DNA of 64,000 nt, from positions 186,001-250,000 of the forward strand of contig JAJJXM010000013.1 of the NCBI GenBank assembly GCA_024516155.1. The letters are read 5' to 3'. This DNA comes from Pyronema omphalodes (lineage: Eukaryota > Ascomycota > Pezizomycetes > Pezizales > Pyronemataceae). The notes under the pieces were generated by a model, which saw only the letters and a list, made by a program, of their open reading frames with translations, was not told the origin of the DNA and searched no databases. Made by a program: the position numbers and the translations under genes. Shown here one piece after another: positions 10,590-21,954 of the stretch (position 1 is the stretch's first letter; every line of letters begins with the position of its first letter).

Positions 10590-11320
10590 GTGAGTTCTTG
10601 AAGTGCACTATGAGCTTGAGGATATTACCATGTCACAACCTACGTGAACCCAATGTTAGAGTACCGCAATCACGCGAGGCTGTTCGACATGTCCGCGCCA
10701 TGGTTGAGGAAATTGAAGTCCTCGGTCAGTTGAAAAAATAAAACAGAGCAAGCGGGGTAATAGGCCTATTGAACCGAAGGTCAAGAAGATTTCCACAGAC
10801 ATTCAGTCACTTATGGCACCCTCAAATCATTGCCCACTCGATTTTAGTGTTCAGGATTCCCTTACCGCCGAATCTTTGATCTCTACACATCAGTGGTGAA
10901 GGATGGGAGTTTTACCATTCAACCCACCTGAATTGGCGAAATACGAGCACTGTCGGAGATACACATGATGTCATGAGGGAACCAGTCACGTTTTGTGAAA
11001 AGGGAACAGGCCAGGGAAGCCGAATGGATTGTTGTTCTTGTAATCTTTGTCCTTGACAAGCTGCACCGGCTATAATGCCCGAACAAATACACCTATACGC
11101 AGGCGTCCTTTGACGATTTTCTAGGATCCTGAAGGATTTGGCGCTATCGAATATGAGGGGTTCATTAACGTCACTATCTGGCATGAGTGTGGACTGCCAT
11201 GGGTCTGTCTGTGGTCCTGGACCTTGTGTGGAACACGATTTAAAACTTGTGGCTGCCATCTGCAGATGGTCGGGCATTGAAGGCAAATATGAGGTGTGTT
11301 TACGGTAGCTACAACAGAAA
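10590..11320 (+). pseudogene. Relic of a divergent F-box/LRR copy (C-terminal half)
   Basis: Three blocks match the decayed copy at 17768-19268: LREPNVRVPQSREAVRHVRA with EEIEVLGQ at about 10640-10735, KKISTDIQSLMAPSNHCP at about 10780-10845, and SRILKDLALSNMRGSLTSL with MSVDCHG and CRWSGIE at about 11122-11300. Frames differ between blocks and stops intervene. It belongs to the same divergent subfamily as the minus-strand copy, so that subfamily once had at least two members here. Confidence 0.7.
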
Positions 11321-12070
11321 GACTGGGCTGCCCTTGGCGCGGCACATGGAGCAGGTGCGGCAGCATGGAGCTAAGCACGGGGTATGTTGAATACAAATAA
11401 GCGACGGTGATATCTGTGATATTGTGTTCTGTGGTGGGGGGCATCTGCCATAAGTTCCGTATTTTTGATATATTGCTCAAATTTGTGTTAATTTCAGTCG
11501 TATTAAATCGATAGATATACTAACACCTAATCCCTGCCACTATTCGATTTGTTGATAGTATTCTGAAGCTTTTCTCACAACGCGAGTTACGCTAGCCAAC
11601 CCAGTGCAAAAAGGCACGCTTCTTCTCAAAGTACGATGAGCAGTTGTGGTTTGCGAGCAATCAGGCACCTTTAATAAGAAGCAAATAATGTTAACTGGGC
11701 TTGGACTGGACGATTCGGACTTCTTTCAACGTCTCAAACACAGTGTATCAGGCATCACTTATGGGTGTATTGTTGCTTAGTACCCTTGAACACATTCTTT
11801 CTATCATATATTAGTCAGCACCGAGGGCCACAACACCTGCCAATTAGTGAAGCCCGTGGCTAACGTTTCCAAAGATATCCGCATGCGTGGCATGGTCAAA
11901 GCAGAAACCCATGATTGTCGATGATCGGCGTTCCCGCGTCCCATAGATACAGTGTGAACCGATTATCATATATCGCATACAAGCATCAACTGGGTGTCTC
12001 ACAAAGTGGTTGGTTCCAGTTGTAAACAACACGGCGAGGAATGTTAACCATGAATCATTTTTCTCAACAT
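11321..12070. other. Intergenic; no gene recognised
   Basis: No conserved frame or element end seen. Confidence 0.4.
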
Positions 12071-13350
12071 CAATGACCATAGAACATTTCTCAATACTCA
12101 ATACCAGCTACTCAAGCGAAGTACCAAAGTCGTATCGTACTATGGGCCCAGGTTGACTGACACCGTCGAATCAGGGAGACTCTTTGCTAACTTTCCCACC
12201 ATCTGCCTCCATATTGGCATCGTCAGAGCAGTGACCCATCATGTCCGGTGGCAGATCTTCCCAAGCACCATGTAGAGACGTTTTGACATTGCTGTATTTG
12301 TAGAGTAAAATATGAGTGTGGTTGTCCTCCGAACGTGAATGAATGACCATCGACAGAGGGTACCATTACTCAATACTACTAGCTACTCAAGCGGAGTACC
12401 AAAGTCGTGTCGTATTATGGGCCCAGGTTGACTGACACCGTCGAATCAGGGAGACTTAGGGATGCACACGAGACGAGACGAGACGAGACCGAGCTTGGTC
12501 TCGAGACGTCTCGTCTCGTGGGATTTTGGTCTCGTAAGTCTCGGGACGTCTCGAGCGTCTCGGCGAGACGCTCGAGACTTTTTGCCAAACAAAAAAATAA
12601 AAAATAAAAAATTGGAAAAATTCAAAAGAACAAATGAAAGAACTCAAAAAAGAACTACAATTCCTCGGAATATTGCATTTTCCAATTCCCTTCCTCTTCG
12701 ACATCCCCTATTTCCTAGTCATCAAAATAGGTAACTCAGGAAATAAAAAAAGTACGAAAAAATCACAATTCCTCCGAGTATTGCCTTTCTGGATTTTCAT
12801 GTTCTTTGTGCTCTTCTATCTCCCAATCATAAACCCCTGGGAGTCCATTCCAACTTTTGATGAGGAGTACTGCGGTTGTAGTTTTGCCTAGCAAGCGATT
12901 CCCATTCTTTAGGATAAGAATTCTCACATTAGAAGAACCTTAGCAATCAGCCTGCTAGCTCGCAGTATGGCTTCTGATGCTATTCGAAGCTCCATGAATT
13001 ATTTATATTTTTTATTTTCTTTTTGTAATTTTTTTCCAAATTTTCACATATATTTCCTAAGTCTCGAAAAGTCTCGAGCTTATCTCGAGCTTTTGAGAAA
13101 AAAGTCTCGAGACGTCTCGTCTCGTGAAAATCTAGTCTCGTCGGTCTCGAGACTAAAGCTCGAACTCTCGTCTCGAGCCGCTCGTCTCGTGTGCATCCCT
13201 AGGGAGACTCTTTGCTAACTTTCCCACCATCTGCCTCCATATTGGCATCGTCAGAGCAGTAACCCATCATGTCCGGTGGCAGATCTTCCCAAGCACCATG
13301 TAGAGACGTTTTGACATTGCTCTATTTGTAGAGTAAAATATGAGTGTAGG
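12071..13350. repeat. Tandem duplication (about 270-bp unit); second unit carries a hAT insertion
   Basis: Unit 1 is about 12071-12325. Unit 2 is about 12339-12456 plus 13202-13350. Shared blocks include AGTACCAAAGTCGT, GGGCCCAGGTTGACTGACAC, TTTGCTAACTTTCCCACCAT and GTAGAGACGTTTTGACATTG. Unit 1 preserves the uninterrupted site and so fixes the exact insertion point in unit 2. No coding function is seen. Confidence 0.85.
12457..13201. mobile_element. Non-autonomous hAT element (745 bp), Ac-like ends
   Basis: Perfect 21-bp terminal inverted repeats begin TAGGGATGCACACGAGACGA. An exact 8-bp duplication GGGAGACT lies at 12449-12456 and 13202-13209, and the empty site survives in the neighbouring tandem unit. 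The TAGGGATG end resembles Ac-type hAT termini. Subterminal regions are crowded with CGAGAC/GTCTCG motifs. There is no transposase frame. Perfect ends suggest recent movement. Confidence 0.93.
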
Positions 13351-14469
13351 TACCTCCATAAGCTTTGCAAAGTGTCCGGCTGTCTGTGAGGATTGTTAGT
13401 ATCGAGATGTCAAATTGTAGAGAGGGATTGCAAACTGTCAAATGGTCTGCCATGGGAGAAAAAAGATGATGCATTACCGTCGGTGGTGGTTGAAGATGAA
13501 TAATTTGAAACGATCGTGAGATACCAATGGTGGAGGAAAGATGGAGTTTTGTCCATCCATGGGTGCAAAGAGATGTTTTGCTGATGGCCCAGTGGAGGGT
13601 TTACATATGACCCGGGGCTCCGGCTAGCCTTTCTTGGATTCACCCCTGTCAATATGGCCGCCACCGGTAACCTTGCCATACTCCTATCGTCCCCATTTTC
13701 TTTTCCTTACCGCACATGCATGTGGCCGTTTACACAGCATGACCGATAGTTTTGTGATTGCGAATAGAGGTTTTCGCAGCAACCTTCACACAAATTGCGG
13801 TGTTTCCCATTGTTTGACCAGTTTGGTGCACCATTCCAAGAGGACTGGACTACAACTCGGTGGTCCGTCCAGCATCTTGGACTACGACCAACAGCAAAAT
13901 TCGCCGTTGACTAAATTCGACTAAATACCCAGGACAGGGCTTGCGCTAGTTTACATACAGCACCAGTGTACTGTTGCAAAGACAACGGAAAGTCTCGTGT
14001 CATTTTCACCATTTCGTGGTACTTTGTATGCCGATGTCGGACGTCCCTGGGCGTTTTTTCAAGAGTCATTGGTTTATAAATTGCCAACAATTTCCAATAC
14101 TAAAAACAATTGCAATAACACAAAATAAGCACAATGCCCTCCTCAAGACATCCAAATATCAAGGATACCATCGAGTATCTTTTTATGCAGTATTCCCTTC
14201 GCCGCTTCGCGAAGATCCATGCCGCCCCTCCATCCGCGAAGAAGCCCCTTCGACGCGTTTTTTTTTATTTCGGATATTATGCTGGGTGCCCCCCGTAGTT
14301 TGCCAGATACCCCCGTCTCTTCCATCTTCTGGAAGCGGGCGCGTCCGAGGTAGGTGCATGAAGGATCACTCCGCTCGTGCTAAGGAACCTAAATTTTGAT
14401 ATTGTTCATGAAATGGAATGCCGCAGATTGGATGGGGGGTCAGAAACAAGAATGCTTGGAGTTTAAAGC
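13351..14469. other. Intergenic; possible hAT scrap
   Basis: No gene recognised. Bases about 13840-13905 (GGACTGGACTACAACTCGGT then GGTCCGTCC) resemble the subterminal repeats of the 5221 element and may be a fragment of that family. Confidence 0.35.
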
Positions 14470-14652
14470 TGCGACAGGATCATACTCAATCAATGGCACA
14501 TCAGACGACAGTCGAAGTTGAAATACATTTGCCCTAAATGGCATTAAATTGTTCAAACCACGAGGACAAGAAAAACGGTTATTTAGCTCCCTCATAGGCC
14601 CCAGATGCCTCGATCGGTCTATGTGTGATTAGAAAAGAAAAAAAAAAACCAT
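14470..14652 (+). mobile_element. 5'-truncated SINE, second copy
   Basis: Matches the 3' part of the SINE at 49208-49552: CGAGGACAAGAAAAACGGTT, then CTCATAGGCC, GCCTCGATCGG and TATGTGTGATT, followed by an A-rich tail (14632-14651). The tRNA-like head is missing and the left edge is uncertain. Confidence 0.65.
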
Positions 14653-14839
14653 ACAGTAAACTTGCAGGGGATGAAAAATGCACTACGGGGGCTTGTGTTG
14701 TATCTTCCTAATATAAATTATTGAAGTTTACCATTCTCCTCATAATCTGTCGAATGTGTTTGCTCGATATTTGAAAACATGCCGGTGTCTGCAACTTTCA
14801 GGAAAGATACCGGAGGCAATTCAACACTAAATATTTGAC

Positions 14840-15042
14840 AATGGCAAAATCCCAGGATCAACTTCGACCTGTCGATTCGTGAAACTGTTCACAGCGTGCC
14901 AGAATGTCAAACCTAGATAGCCCAATTCGACCCGACGCCAAGAAACGCTTCTATAAAGATCGGCCCAAGAAACATCGTCTGCACTTCCGTTGCCATCTAC
15001 CAGCATTGAAGCCACCGAGCTTCGAATACAAGACCCCAGAAA
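14840..15042 (+). promoter_or_regulatory. Cassette promoter and leader exon of zinc-knuckle gene 1
   Basis: Core CCCGACGCCAAGAAACGC (about 14932) is followed by CTATAAAG (14951-14958). The leader ends in CCAGAAA at 15042 before GTGAGT. It aligns over most of its length with the leader upstream of the minus-strand paralogue (51476-51680). Confidence 0.65.
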
Positions 15043-15181
15043 GTGAGTTGTTCATCCAAGCCGAAAATATTTCCAGATCCCCTACAAGGACGTTCTTCCG
15101 GCTATTATCCAGCCAGTTTCCCCGCATGTTATTCATTATCAGATGACGTCTAAGAATAGCTAACAAGAAGTTATCGTTTAG
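15043..15181 (+). other. Intron splitting the start codon (A|TG) of zinc-knuckle gene 1
   Basis: Donor GTGAGT at 15043, branch-type GCTAACAAG near 15159, acceptor GTTTAG ending at 15181. A at 15042 joins TG at 15182. At 139 nt it is the same length as the intron before the 26580 F-box copy. Confidence 0.72.
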
Positions 15182-16224
15182 TGGCGTCCACAGAAAGAAA
15201 ACGCGCTGCATCTACCACAGCAGGACCCGAGGCCGTCAAGCGGGAGCATATATCCACCGAAAACACTGCGACTGCCGTCACCGTTCATAACCCAGTCCCT
15301 TCACCAACTGGGGCAGCAGTAGCAGCATGCGGTGAAAAGAACCAACAGCCCATCACCTTCAGAGATGGCGGCTCGCAATCTACTTCAACTTCAACAGAAA
15401 CCAAATTGCCAAAAACAAAGAAGTGCATGCAAGAACTAGACAAGGAAGCGCTCACAGCCTGCAATCGAGCACTGTACGCATCCATACCGCACACTTTATC
15501 CACATCAAGAGCCAGACACCACCGATTTCTCAAGCATGTCATCGCCAGAAAAGAGCTCTCCGGGTTGCTAAAACTCCAGGAACACGTCGAGTCGTACTAC
15601 ATGTACTACGTGATACTATTCTCAACCACCGAACAGCGAGACTCAGCAATCAAAAGGCTTTCACACAGCTCATTTTCCATCAATGACAAAGCCATCAAGA
15701 TTCTCGCACATCCCTACGGAGACCCGACGTTCAAGCCGTCAAACATGTGGGATGTCTCAGCTAGTCTGCTATTCAATTCCACTAATATTCGTGATGCTAT
15801 CATCGACTACATGCAGCATCATGTCCCGCATTTCAAAACCTCATTTACTGTACGGGAATACGCCGAATATGGATACGGTACAGGGCAGTGGGCGGTTCGG
15901 TTTGGTATTGCGGTACCTATCTCTGTCGATGAGATGAAGGTCGGCGAAGGTATTGCATTTGTGGAACGTTCACGGGAAACTCACTGTCGAGGCTGTGGAC
16001 TGACTACACACCATGTCTTGAAATGTAAATCACCGGGCATGCGGGCTATGCACCATGAAGTCGTTACTGGAACTACTGCGGCATTGTCTCAAGAGAAGTG
16101 CAGTACGGCGCGTAATTCTAATGTATCCCGCACTCATCATTATTCGACCAACCCTGACGATTATTTTTTTTCTGAAGAGGAAACAGACAGTTCCGAAAAT
16201 GAATCAGACAGCTCTGACGATTAA
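15182..16224 (+). CDS. CCHC zinc-knuckle protein 1 (gag/LINE-ORF1-like architecture)
   Basis: 347 residues counting the spliced ATG. It starts M-A-S-T-E-R-K-R-A-A-S-T, a basic peptide also found on the F-box proteins. A disordered Ser/Thr/Pro region runs to about residue 75. Then comes a folded region with an RRM-like look (YYMYYVILFSTTEQRD, IKILAHPYGDP) and a second region (IRDAIIDYM to GYGTGQWAVRFG). One zinc knuckle follows, C269-x2-C272-x4-H277-x4-C282, and the tail is acidic (EEETDSSENESDSSDD). Single CCHC knuckles bind single-stranded nucleic acid. The layout resembles ORF1/gag proteins of non-LTR elements, but no reverse transcriptase lies next to it, so domestication is possible. It is the only intact member of its family in the window. 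Confidence 0.78.
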
Positions 16225-17767
16225 AATGCTTTCATGGTAGGTTGTTTGTAGACGGAATGAAAATGAGCAGATGAGACAACTTGAGGAGGGACTTCAGCAG
16301 AGTTCAGATATTACATAATGTGAACAAAATAAACAGAAACGTTACTCAGCTTCGCAGTGCAGACCTACGTGACCCGGGATAAGATGTTGCACATGGACAA
16401 ACTGCAATGCGAGGACTATTGTATCACGATACACAGTATCTGTAGTACTAGGCGCCTATGCGCTTTCTTTAGTTCATTTGATATGAATCATCGAGTAGGC
16501 TTTGGTTCCGGTGAGGTAGTATATGTGGTCAAAAACTGACGGGAATCGTTTGGAAACTATGAGAAAAACTATCATCGTAGCTATACTTTGGAGCTTCAGT
16601 GATAACTTTCACGTTGAACCATAGTAAAGAAGGCGCCCAGAGCAGCAACTTGCAGTAAATCCCGTCGGCGAGGTGGCGATCGTGCTGGGTGTGCACCAGG
16701 CACGTCAGCTGTAAGGTTCCCGGGTATATAAACCAGAGGAAAAAAAGAAGTCTTTCCAACTATAAACCCTTATCGAGACATGATAAAAGAAAACGAAACA
16801 CTGGGTTGTTCATAAACACTAATATTCGCGGCTGTGATGCTGTTCCACTCTCCTTCCTTGTCGGTTGTACATACGTTTGTGTGGCGCACCGCGACGCGAC
16901 GTGACGTGAATCCCTGCAAACGCGTCTTAGCTTGTTTCTGCATTCGCACGGTTCTGTTTTGGAGGAGCTCGATGCGAATTCCACTCGGTGTTGAGTGTTG
17001 AGCAACGCGATAAAACAAAAATGTCAGAAACAAACAACTTCATGAACGACATATAAGGAAAAGCAGTTAACAACAGACACCACAGCCGGGGCAACACTTA
17101 CTATTGAAGGCGATACGGCTCAAATTCGTATGTAAACTGACCGTACGCGATAATATGACGTAACCAATCCAACAAATGAAATAATATAACAAATACGACT
17201 GACTTTGATACAACTACGGCAATCCACGTGTCAGAAGCAGCACAAGCTGCGAGAGAGGAATGTGGAAGTGGAGGCTGAGAACGAGATATTATTGAGTGAA
17301 GGAGAGAGTCTCTACGGAACACGAAACGAGCAAAGAACTAAGTGAGCAGACTAATCTACCTTAACCCACGCCGGGCTGCGGGGGTCACTTCCGAACCACG
17401 CATTGACCTTAACAACTAATACATGTATGCAAGAGCCTGCGGAGAATGTTTCTCTCTATGTCGTCAGTGAACCTTGGGGTGACGCAAGATTTTCATAAAT
17501 TCTAAAGACAAAAAGCTTGCAAAGACGTAACATTGAATTATTTCGATGACCCTAGTTCTCGTGCTGAAACACCTCTCACTTCAGTATATCACCGAATAGC
17601 TATTGTAATTATCCTGCCATTGACTTCACCACCACTTCCTTTTGTCTTCACGTTCTTTATTTTCATGTGCTCCAAATAGTGTACCAATCCATACAGCAAT
17701 GAGTCTCTATTTAATAATGTTTCAACGTCTTCTGATACCAGGGGTACCCTATGGTTTTCCGATGTAA
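16225..17767. other. 3' flank and intergenic; one dispersed repeat
   Basis: Bases 16225-16300 match the 3' flank of the minus-strand paralogue, so the duplicated unit includes the 3' UTR. A copy of the GC-rich dispersed repeat lies at about 16860-16935. A TATATAAA-type box at 16724 has no gene I can recognise behind it. Confidence 0.5.
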
Positions 17768-19268
17768 CTACTTTCTTCTGTGCACCACCCGTTTCCAATG
17801 AATACCCGAGCCTCTGCAAATCGCAGAAACCAGCCGAAAATCGTCTTCTGAAAATTGGCAGTGGCCAGGGAATGTCCAATTGCAATCCACACTCATACTT
17901 GTCAGCCTAGTCAATGGACCCCTCATTTTCGATAGTGCTACACCCTCTAGTATCCGGAACAGTGGCCATGTTGAGCCTGACTCTGTGCTTTCACCACAGT
18001 AACAGTGTTTCCTGAGACCAAATCCCGTCGGGTGGGATGGCAAAAATACCATCCTTCATCGCTGAGGTGTAATGATTCAAGATTCGGTGGTAATGAATCC
18101 AAGAGACTGAAATTCTTGGAACACCGATTCGGCGGAGGAATTAGCGACAGTATATCAGTGGAAACCTTCTTCAGCTTTGGGAAATCGGTGAGTGGGCCTA
18201 TCCCCCCCTTGCTTTTCCTTTCCCTACGAATTCTCCAAGAAACTCAATCTCCTCAATTGTGGCACGCACATGTCGTAATGCCTCCCGCACTCGCCGTACG
18301 TTCAATTTGGGTTCGCGAATGTTGCGACATGAAAGCTTCCTCAACCCCGGAGTGCACTGCAAAAGTTCAGCAAGACCAATAGCAGCGTCTTGATGAAGAG
18401 TGGTATGTGCACAGTCTCATTCGAAAATGGTTAAGTGTTCCAAGAGAGGGAAATGTGTGTACCATGGTTCCTGAAGAAATGTCGAGTCAACGATCCTGAG
18501 CTGCTGCAACATTGGTGTAGATTGCAGAAAAGAGACAAGGTCCCAATTGTCATTGACTTGTTTGGGTTGTTTGTCATAAGCTCTGTCCTCATATATATTC
18601 AGAGACTGGATGTAAAACTTATCTGTTTCTGGACGCCAATCCAATATTTTGAGAGCTTTGAGTGGCATCCATCGCAATATGTCTTTGGCCGGTGCTGTCA
18701 AAAGATAGGAATGTTTCCCCCCAAGGCGACCCCTAAACTTCAATTCACGTAGGTTTGGGAGCCGTGAAAGTAGAATTGAGACGCATACTTTGTTGTAGAA
18801 TTCAGACATTATCCTAAGCTCCGATGGCTCGCATGAATACCCGAACTCCCTACTAGTGCATGACAATTGAGACAGTGCTGCAATACCTTGGGAGAATATT
18901 TTATGGTCGTGTTTCATTTGATCCAGAGAATAGTCGTCCTCTATTGGCAACTCGTACTCAGAAGGATCATCATAGTTCAAACACTGAATACCTGCAGCCA
19001 GGGTTGGATCGCTATCTATGAGACGGAGTAACTGGCGAGCGTCGCTGGTAACTGTGGGACCAAGATATCCTATGTCAGGAGGTAGGGAAATTGACTCAAA
19101 ATACAGAGGTCGAAGCAGGTCATTGAAGTGTCGGTTGACTAGCCGCAGCTTCGGGAATTCATTTCGGAAAGGTTGTGTAACGTAGTCTTCCAGGGAATAA
19201 ATGATCACTTCCAGGACCTTCGTGGGACATGCTCGGGACATGAAGGAATCATAAACTGGTGATGACAT
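17768..19268 (-). pseudogene. Divergent F-box/LRR-like copy D, decayed
   Basis: ATG at 19268 gives M-S-S-P-V-Y-D-S then the F-box (CPTKVLEVIIYSLEDY, LRLVNRHFNDLLRP). The N-terminal half is open to 18417 (LPNLRELKFRGRLGGKH, PLKALKILDWRPE). A TGA after HLTIFE interrupts the family frame, which continues in the same frame (GLAELLQCTPGLRKL). A frameshift follows near 18200, then a further shift into the final block (FRILEGVALSKMRGPLTRL, CRGSGIHWK). The sequence is far from copies A-C and close to the relic at 10.6-11.3 kb. The shared A|TG cassette was not found. Instead a coiled-coil frame ends six bases into the upstream end of the open frame. Confidence 0.75.
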
Positions 19269-19315
19269 TCTTTTGTCGGGGTCGTTATTCGACGTTTCTA
19301 AAATCTGCTTTTTGG

Positions 19316-20260
19316 TCAGCAATGCAATGGCAGTGTTTCATGAAATGCAGACACCAATGAGGACTTTGCTTTATCCACCTTCTCAACTGAACTGCACGGT
19401 GGATCCATCGTCTTTCCATCGTCTGCAAGGCCAGTTATGATCTCTTTATTTCGCTTGATGTATTCTATGATAACATCCCTTATCAACAGCAGTAGCGTTG
19501 GTGCATTCGATGGAAATTGTTCTGCCACTGATTCGACATACCCTTCAACATTCTTATCGGAAATCTCTTGTGATCGCACTGCCTCAACCTGTAAAACCTT
19601 CCTTGTTGCGGAAACGTCATTCTGCAGCAATTCCTTCATCGTGTTTTCATTCTGTGCTATGTCTGTCTGAATAGCGTGTACAATGTTGTCCATCTCTGCC
19701 GACAGTTTCAGAGCCTCGCATTGAATATTGTTTTTGACCTGCTGAAACTCATGTGCTATTTCCTGATGCTTCAGAAGTGCTGTGGCCACATCTGTAGAGC
19801 CCACATCGTTGTCCGTCAGGCAAGCACCGTTCTGTAACTCGCGATTCCTGTCTGACATACACTCTATTGCCTGCTGTAGCCCTGCTTGTTCTTGCTCAAG
19901 CATACCAATTCGCTGGGCAAGTTTCGTTGTGCTCTCATGATGTTCACGTATAATCTCGGCAATCTTCTTTTCGCTGTCTTCTTTCTGCAGAATAAGATCA
20001 TTAATGTGCGTCTTGACAAGGGCAAGAAGTTTCTTCAGTGGCGTTGTCTCCTCCATAGGTTTAGCGTATGCCTTGGCCTGAAGATGCATCTGGATGATAA
20101 ATTGCACCACCGTATTTTTTAAGTTCTTGGCTGTCATAATTTGACCGTCTAGAATTTCGAACATCTCCGAGAAGTCTTCAAAAGGCTGTTTATCTTGTTT
20201 GCGATTTACAGACAATCCTTCCTGACGAGGATATGCGGATGCGGCAAGCGGAGTATCCAT
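19316..20260 (-). CDS. Predicted coiled-coil protein of unknown function
   Basis: 314 residues from ATG at 20260. It is rich in Glu, Lys, Gln and Leu with heptad-like spacing between about residues 80 and 230 (KIAEIIREHHE, LAQRIGMLEQEQAGLQQAIE, ALKLSAEMDNIVHAIQ). No enzymatic motif, signal peptide or membrane segment is seen. The frame ends at 19316, overlapping the upstream end of the F-box frame of copy D in a different frame. A splice or ancestral frameshift could have joined coiled coil and F-box in one protein, but no convincing intron is visible. I do not recognise the family. Confidence 0.5.
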   Translation of the reverse strand: MDTPLAASAYPRQEGLSVNRKQDKQPFEDFSEMFEILDGQIMTAKNLKNTVVQFIIQMHLQAKAYAKPMEETTPLKKLLALVKTHINDLILQKEDSEKKIAEIIREHHESTTKLAQRIGMLEQEQAGLQQAIECMSDRNRELQNGACLTDNDVGSTDVATALLKHQEIAHEFQQVKNNIQCEALKLSAEMDNIVHAIQTDIAQNENTMKELLQNDVSATRKVLQVEAVRSQEISDKNVEGYVESVAEQFPSNAPTLLLLIRDVIIEYIKRNKEIITGLADDGKTMDPPCSSVEKVDKAKSSLVSAFHETLPLHC

Positions 20261-21654
20261 CAGACCGGTTGACGATGCGAAACAGAAACGGATCGTATCT
20301 GCAATCGTTTACCATACGAATAAGTGATGTGGTGGTGTTCTTGAAGGATGTATCAGGTGACAGCAGATGTTGCTAACTCTGTGCGTAGGAGTTTGTCTGT
20401 CAGGGAGTCAGCAAGGCGTGGAAGGTACGATCAAGAAATGCTCGAACGATACTGAAATGGAAAAGTGAAGATGCCAAGAGCTTTTCGAAGGGTCGGGGTC
20501 AAAGAATTCGCGGACACGGTGCATATACAAAGTAGTGTTCCGTTCGACCCTCCAGAGACAAATGTTAGGTTTTAAAATATCGACCCGTGCTCACACCGCA
20601 ATTGTGACACGGGAATGCGAGAGAAAGGTGGAGGTGGAAGAGTGCATTCATTGAGAACGATGGTGATCTAGCTATAGGCATCTACAGAGGGAGATATACA
20701 CGATAGAAACACATAGAACAAAAATCGATGGCTGAAATCGATCCATCAGTTCATGGCTACTTTAATCACTGGCATTGACGATCACAATTCTATCTTTGCG
20801 CCATCACAAGACGCGTACATCTCTCGTTGACTGGTGCACCCTGGCAGTATCTAACGCGACGCGAGGTGAATCCCTGCAAACGCGATTTGATGCGACGATC
20901 GGTAGGCTCGCTTAGGTCGCGAGTGCATTAGCTTACAATGATAACCGACACAGAATGTACTGACGACGACATGGTGCAAAGTACGGTTGAAATAAACAAA
21001 AATTAAACAGAAAGATCAATGGAAATGAAAGATGTCAGAAGGAACAGATCTCGTCATACGCCTGGAGATCGTCAAACCCATGAGCAATTAAAGTCGCCTT
21101 TCACTTACGACGGCGAAGTATTGCTATTTCTGTAACGACAGTGATGAATGAACACCCAAGTAATGCACAAATGAGTGCGTCCGGAGGTATCAATGTAACC
21201 ATTCTTATTTTGATCGTACGCAGAATGTAGTTGTGGCTACGGCAGCCTTATTTTAGTATGCATTTATTTTCTTACGCTGGTCTATAATTCTACTTCTTTT
21301 GTATAACCTATTCATTTAAGCACAATATTATAAAGGAGCACAAATGAACGGCCTCTGCAACTGACTATTCAGTTAAGAAGCGTTGATATTGCCGGCCATG
21401 ATGTGATTGCTTCTCAACTCCGGTTGCTTGTCTCATTTCTGTCGGAACTTAAATTGTGAGTCCGGTAGACATTTGTTATACATACAACCCAATTGAGACA
21501 TGATAATGTGCGTGTAGGAGTAACGACATGGGATCTCTCAATGGCTTGAGATAACATGTGTCTTGAGTATAATGCAGGGTCGTGAAGAAAAGCTGCAACG
21601 CTGTGTCGTAGCTATTGGGAAGTGCAGCGGACTAGCACTTTTAGGACGTCACTT
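20261..21654. other. Intergenic; one dispersed repeat
   Basis: A copy of the GC-rich dispersed repeat lies at about 20850-20945 (GCGACGCGAGGTGAATCCCT, then GGCTCGCTTAGGTCGCG). Nothing else recognised. Confidence 0.45.
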
Positions 21655-21862
21655 ACGGGACATGCAAATGTAAGGGTCGAGTTCATTGATGAGCCGCGTG
21701 TGATTATCAGACGAACATCGGGTTGGAAAACTGCGGTGGCGAAGCTTGTCCTGGTACCAACAAATACTCTTATAAGACTGGGTCGAAACGTCCGTTACCT
21801 CAACCTCATCATCCTCCGCCACAAGTTCTAGCTTTGCAATCCGTCAAGATCAAATTTCGAAA
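21655..21862 (+). promoter_or_regulatory. Orphan cassette promoter and leader exon (remnant J)
   Basis: The 12-mer TGTAAGGGTCGA at about 21669, then GAAGCTTGTCC and AAATACTCTTATAAGAC about 100 bases later. The leader ends TTTCGAAA at 21862 immediately before GTAAGT. No TG-starting second exon follows. Instead, about 90 bases later, a 2-kb TIR element begins. Confidence 0.65.
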
Positions 21863-21954
21863 GTAAGTGTCTGGATACTCCGTAAGGAATCTTAAGTGGC
21901 ATGGAAGTAACAAAAATCCTCATTGAGCTATTTCAAGCGAGATGTCAAGATACC

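Noticed and set aside
16724..17000. TATA-box promoter with a downstream gene
   Set aside because: No conserved frame follows; the sequence runs into the dispersed GC-rich repeat.
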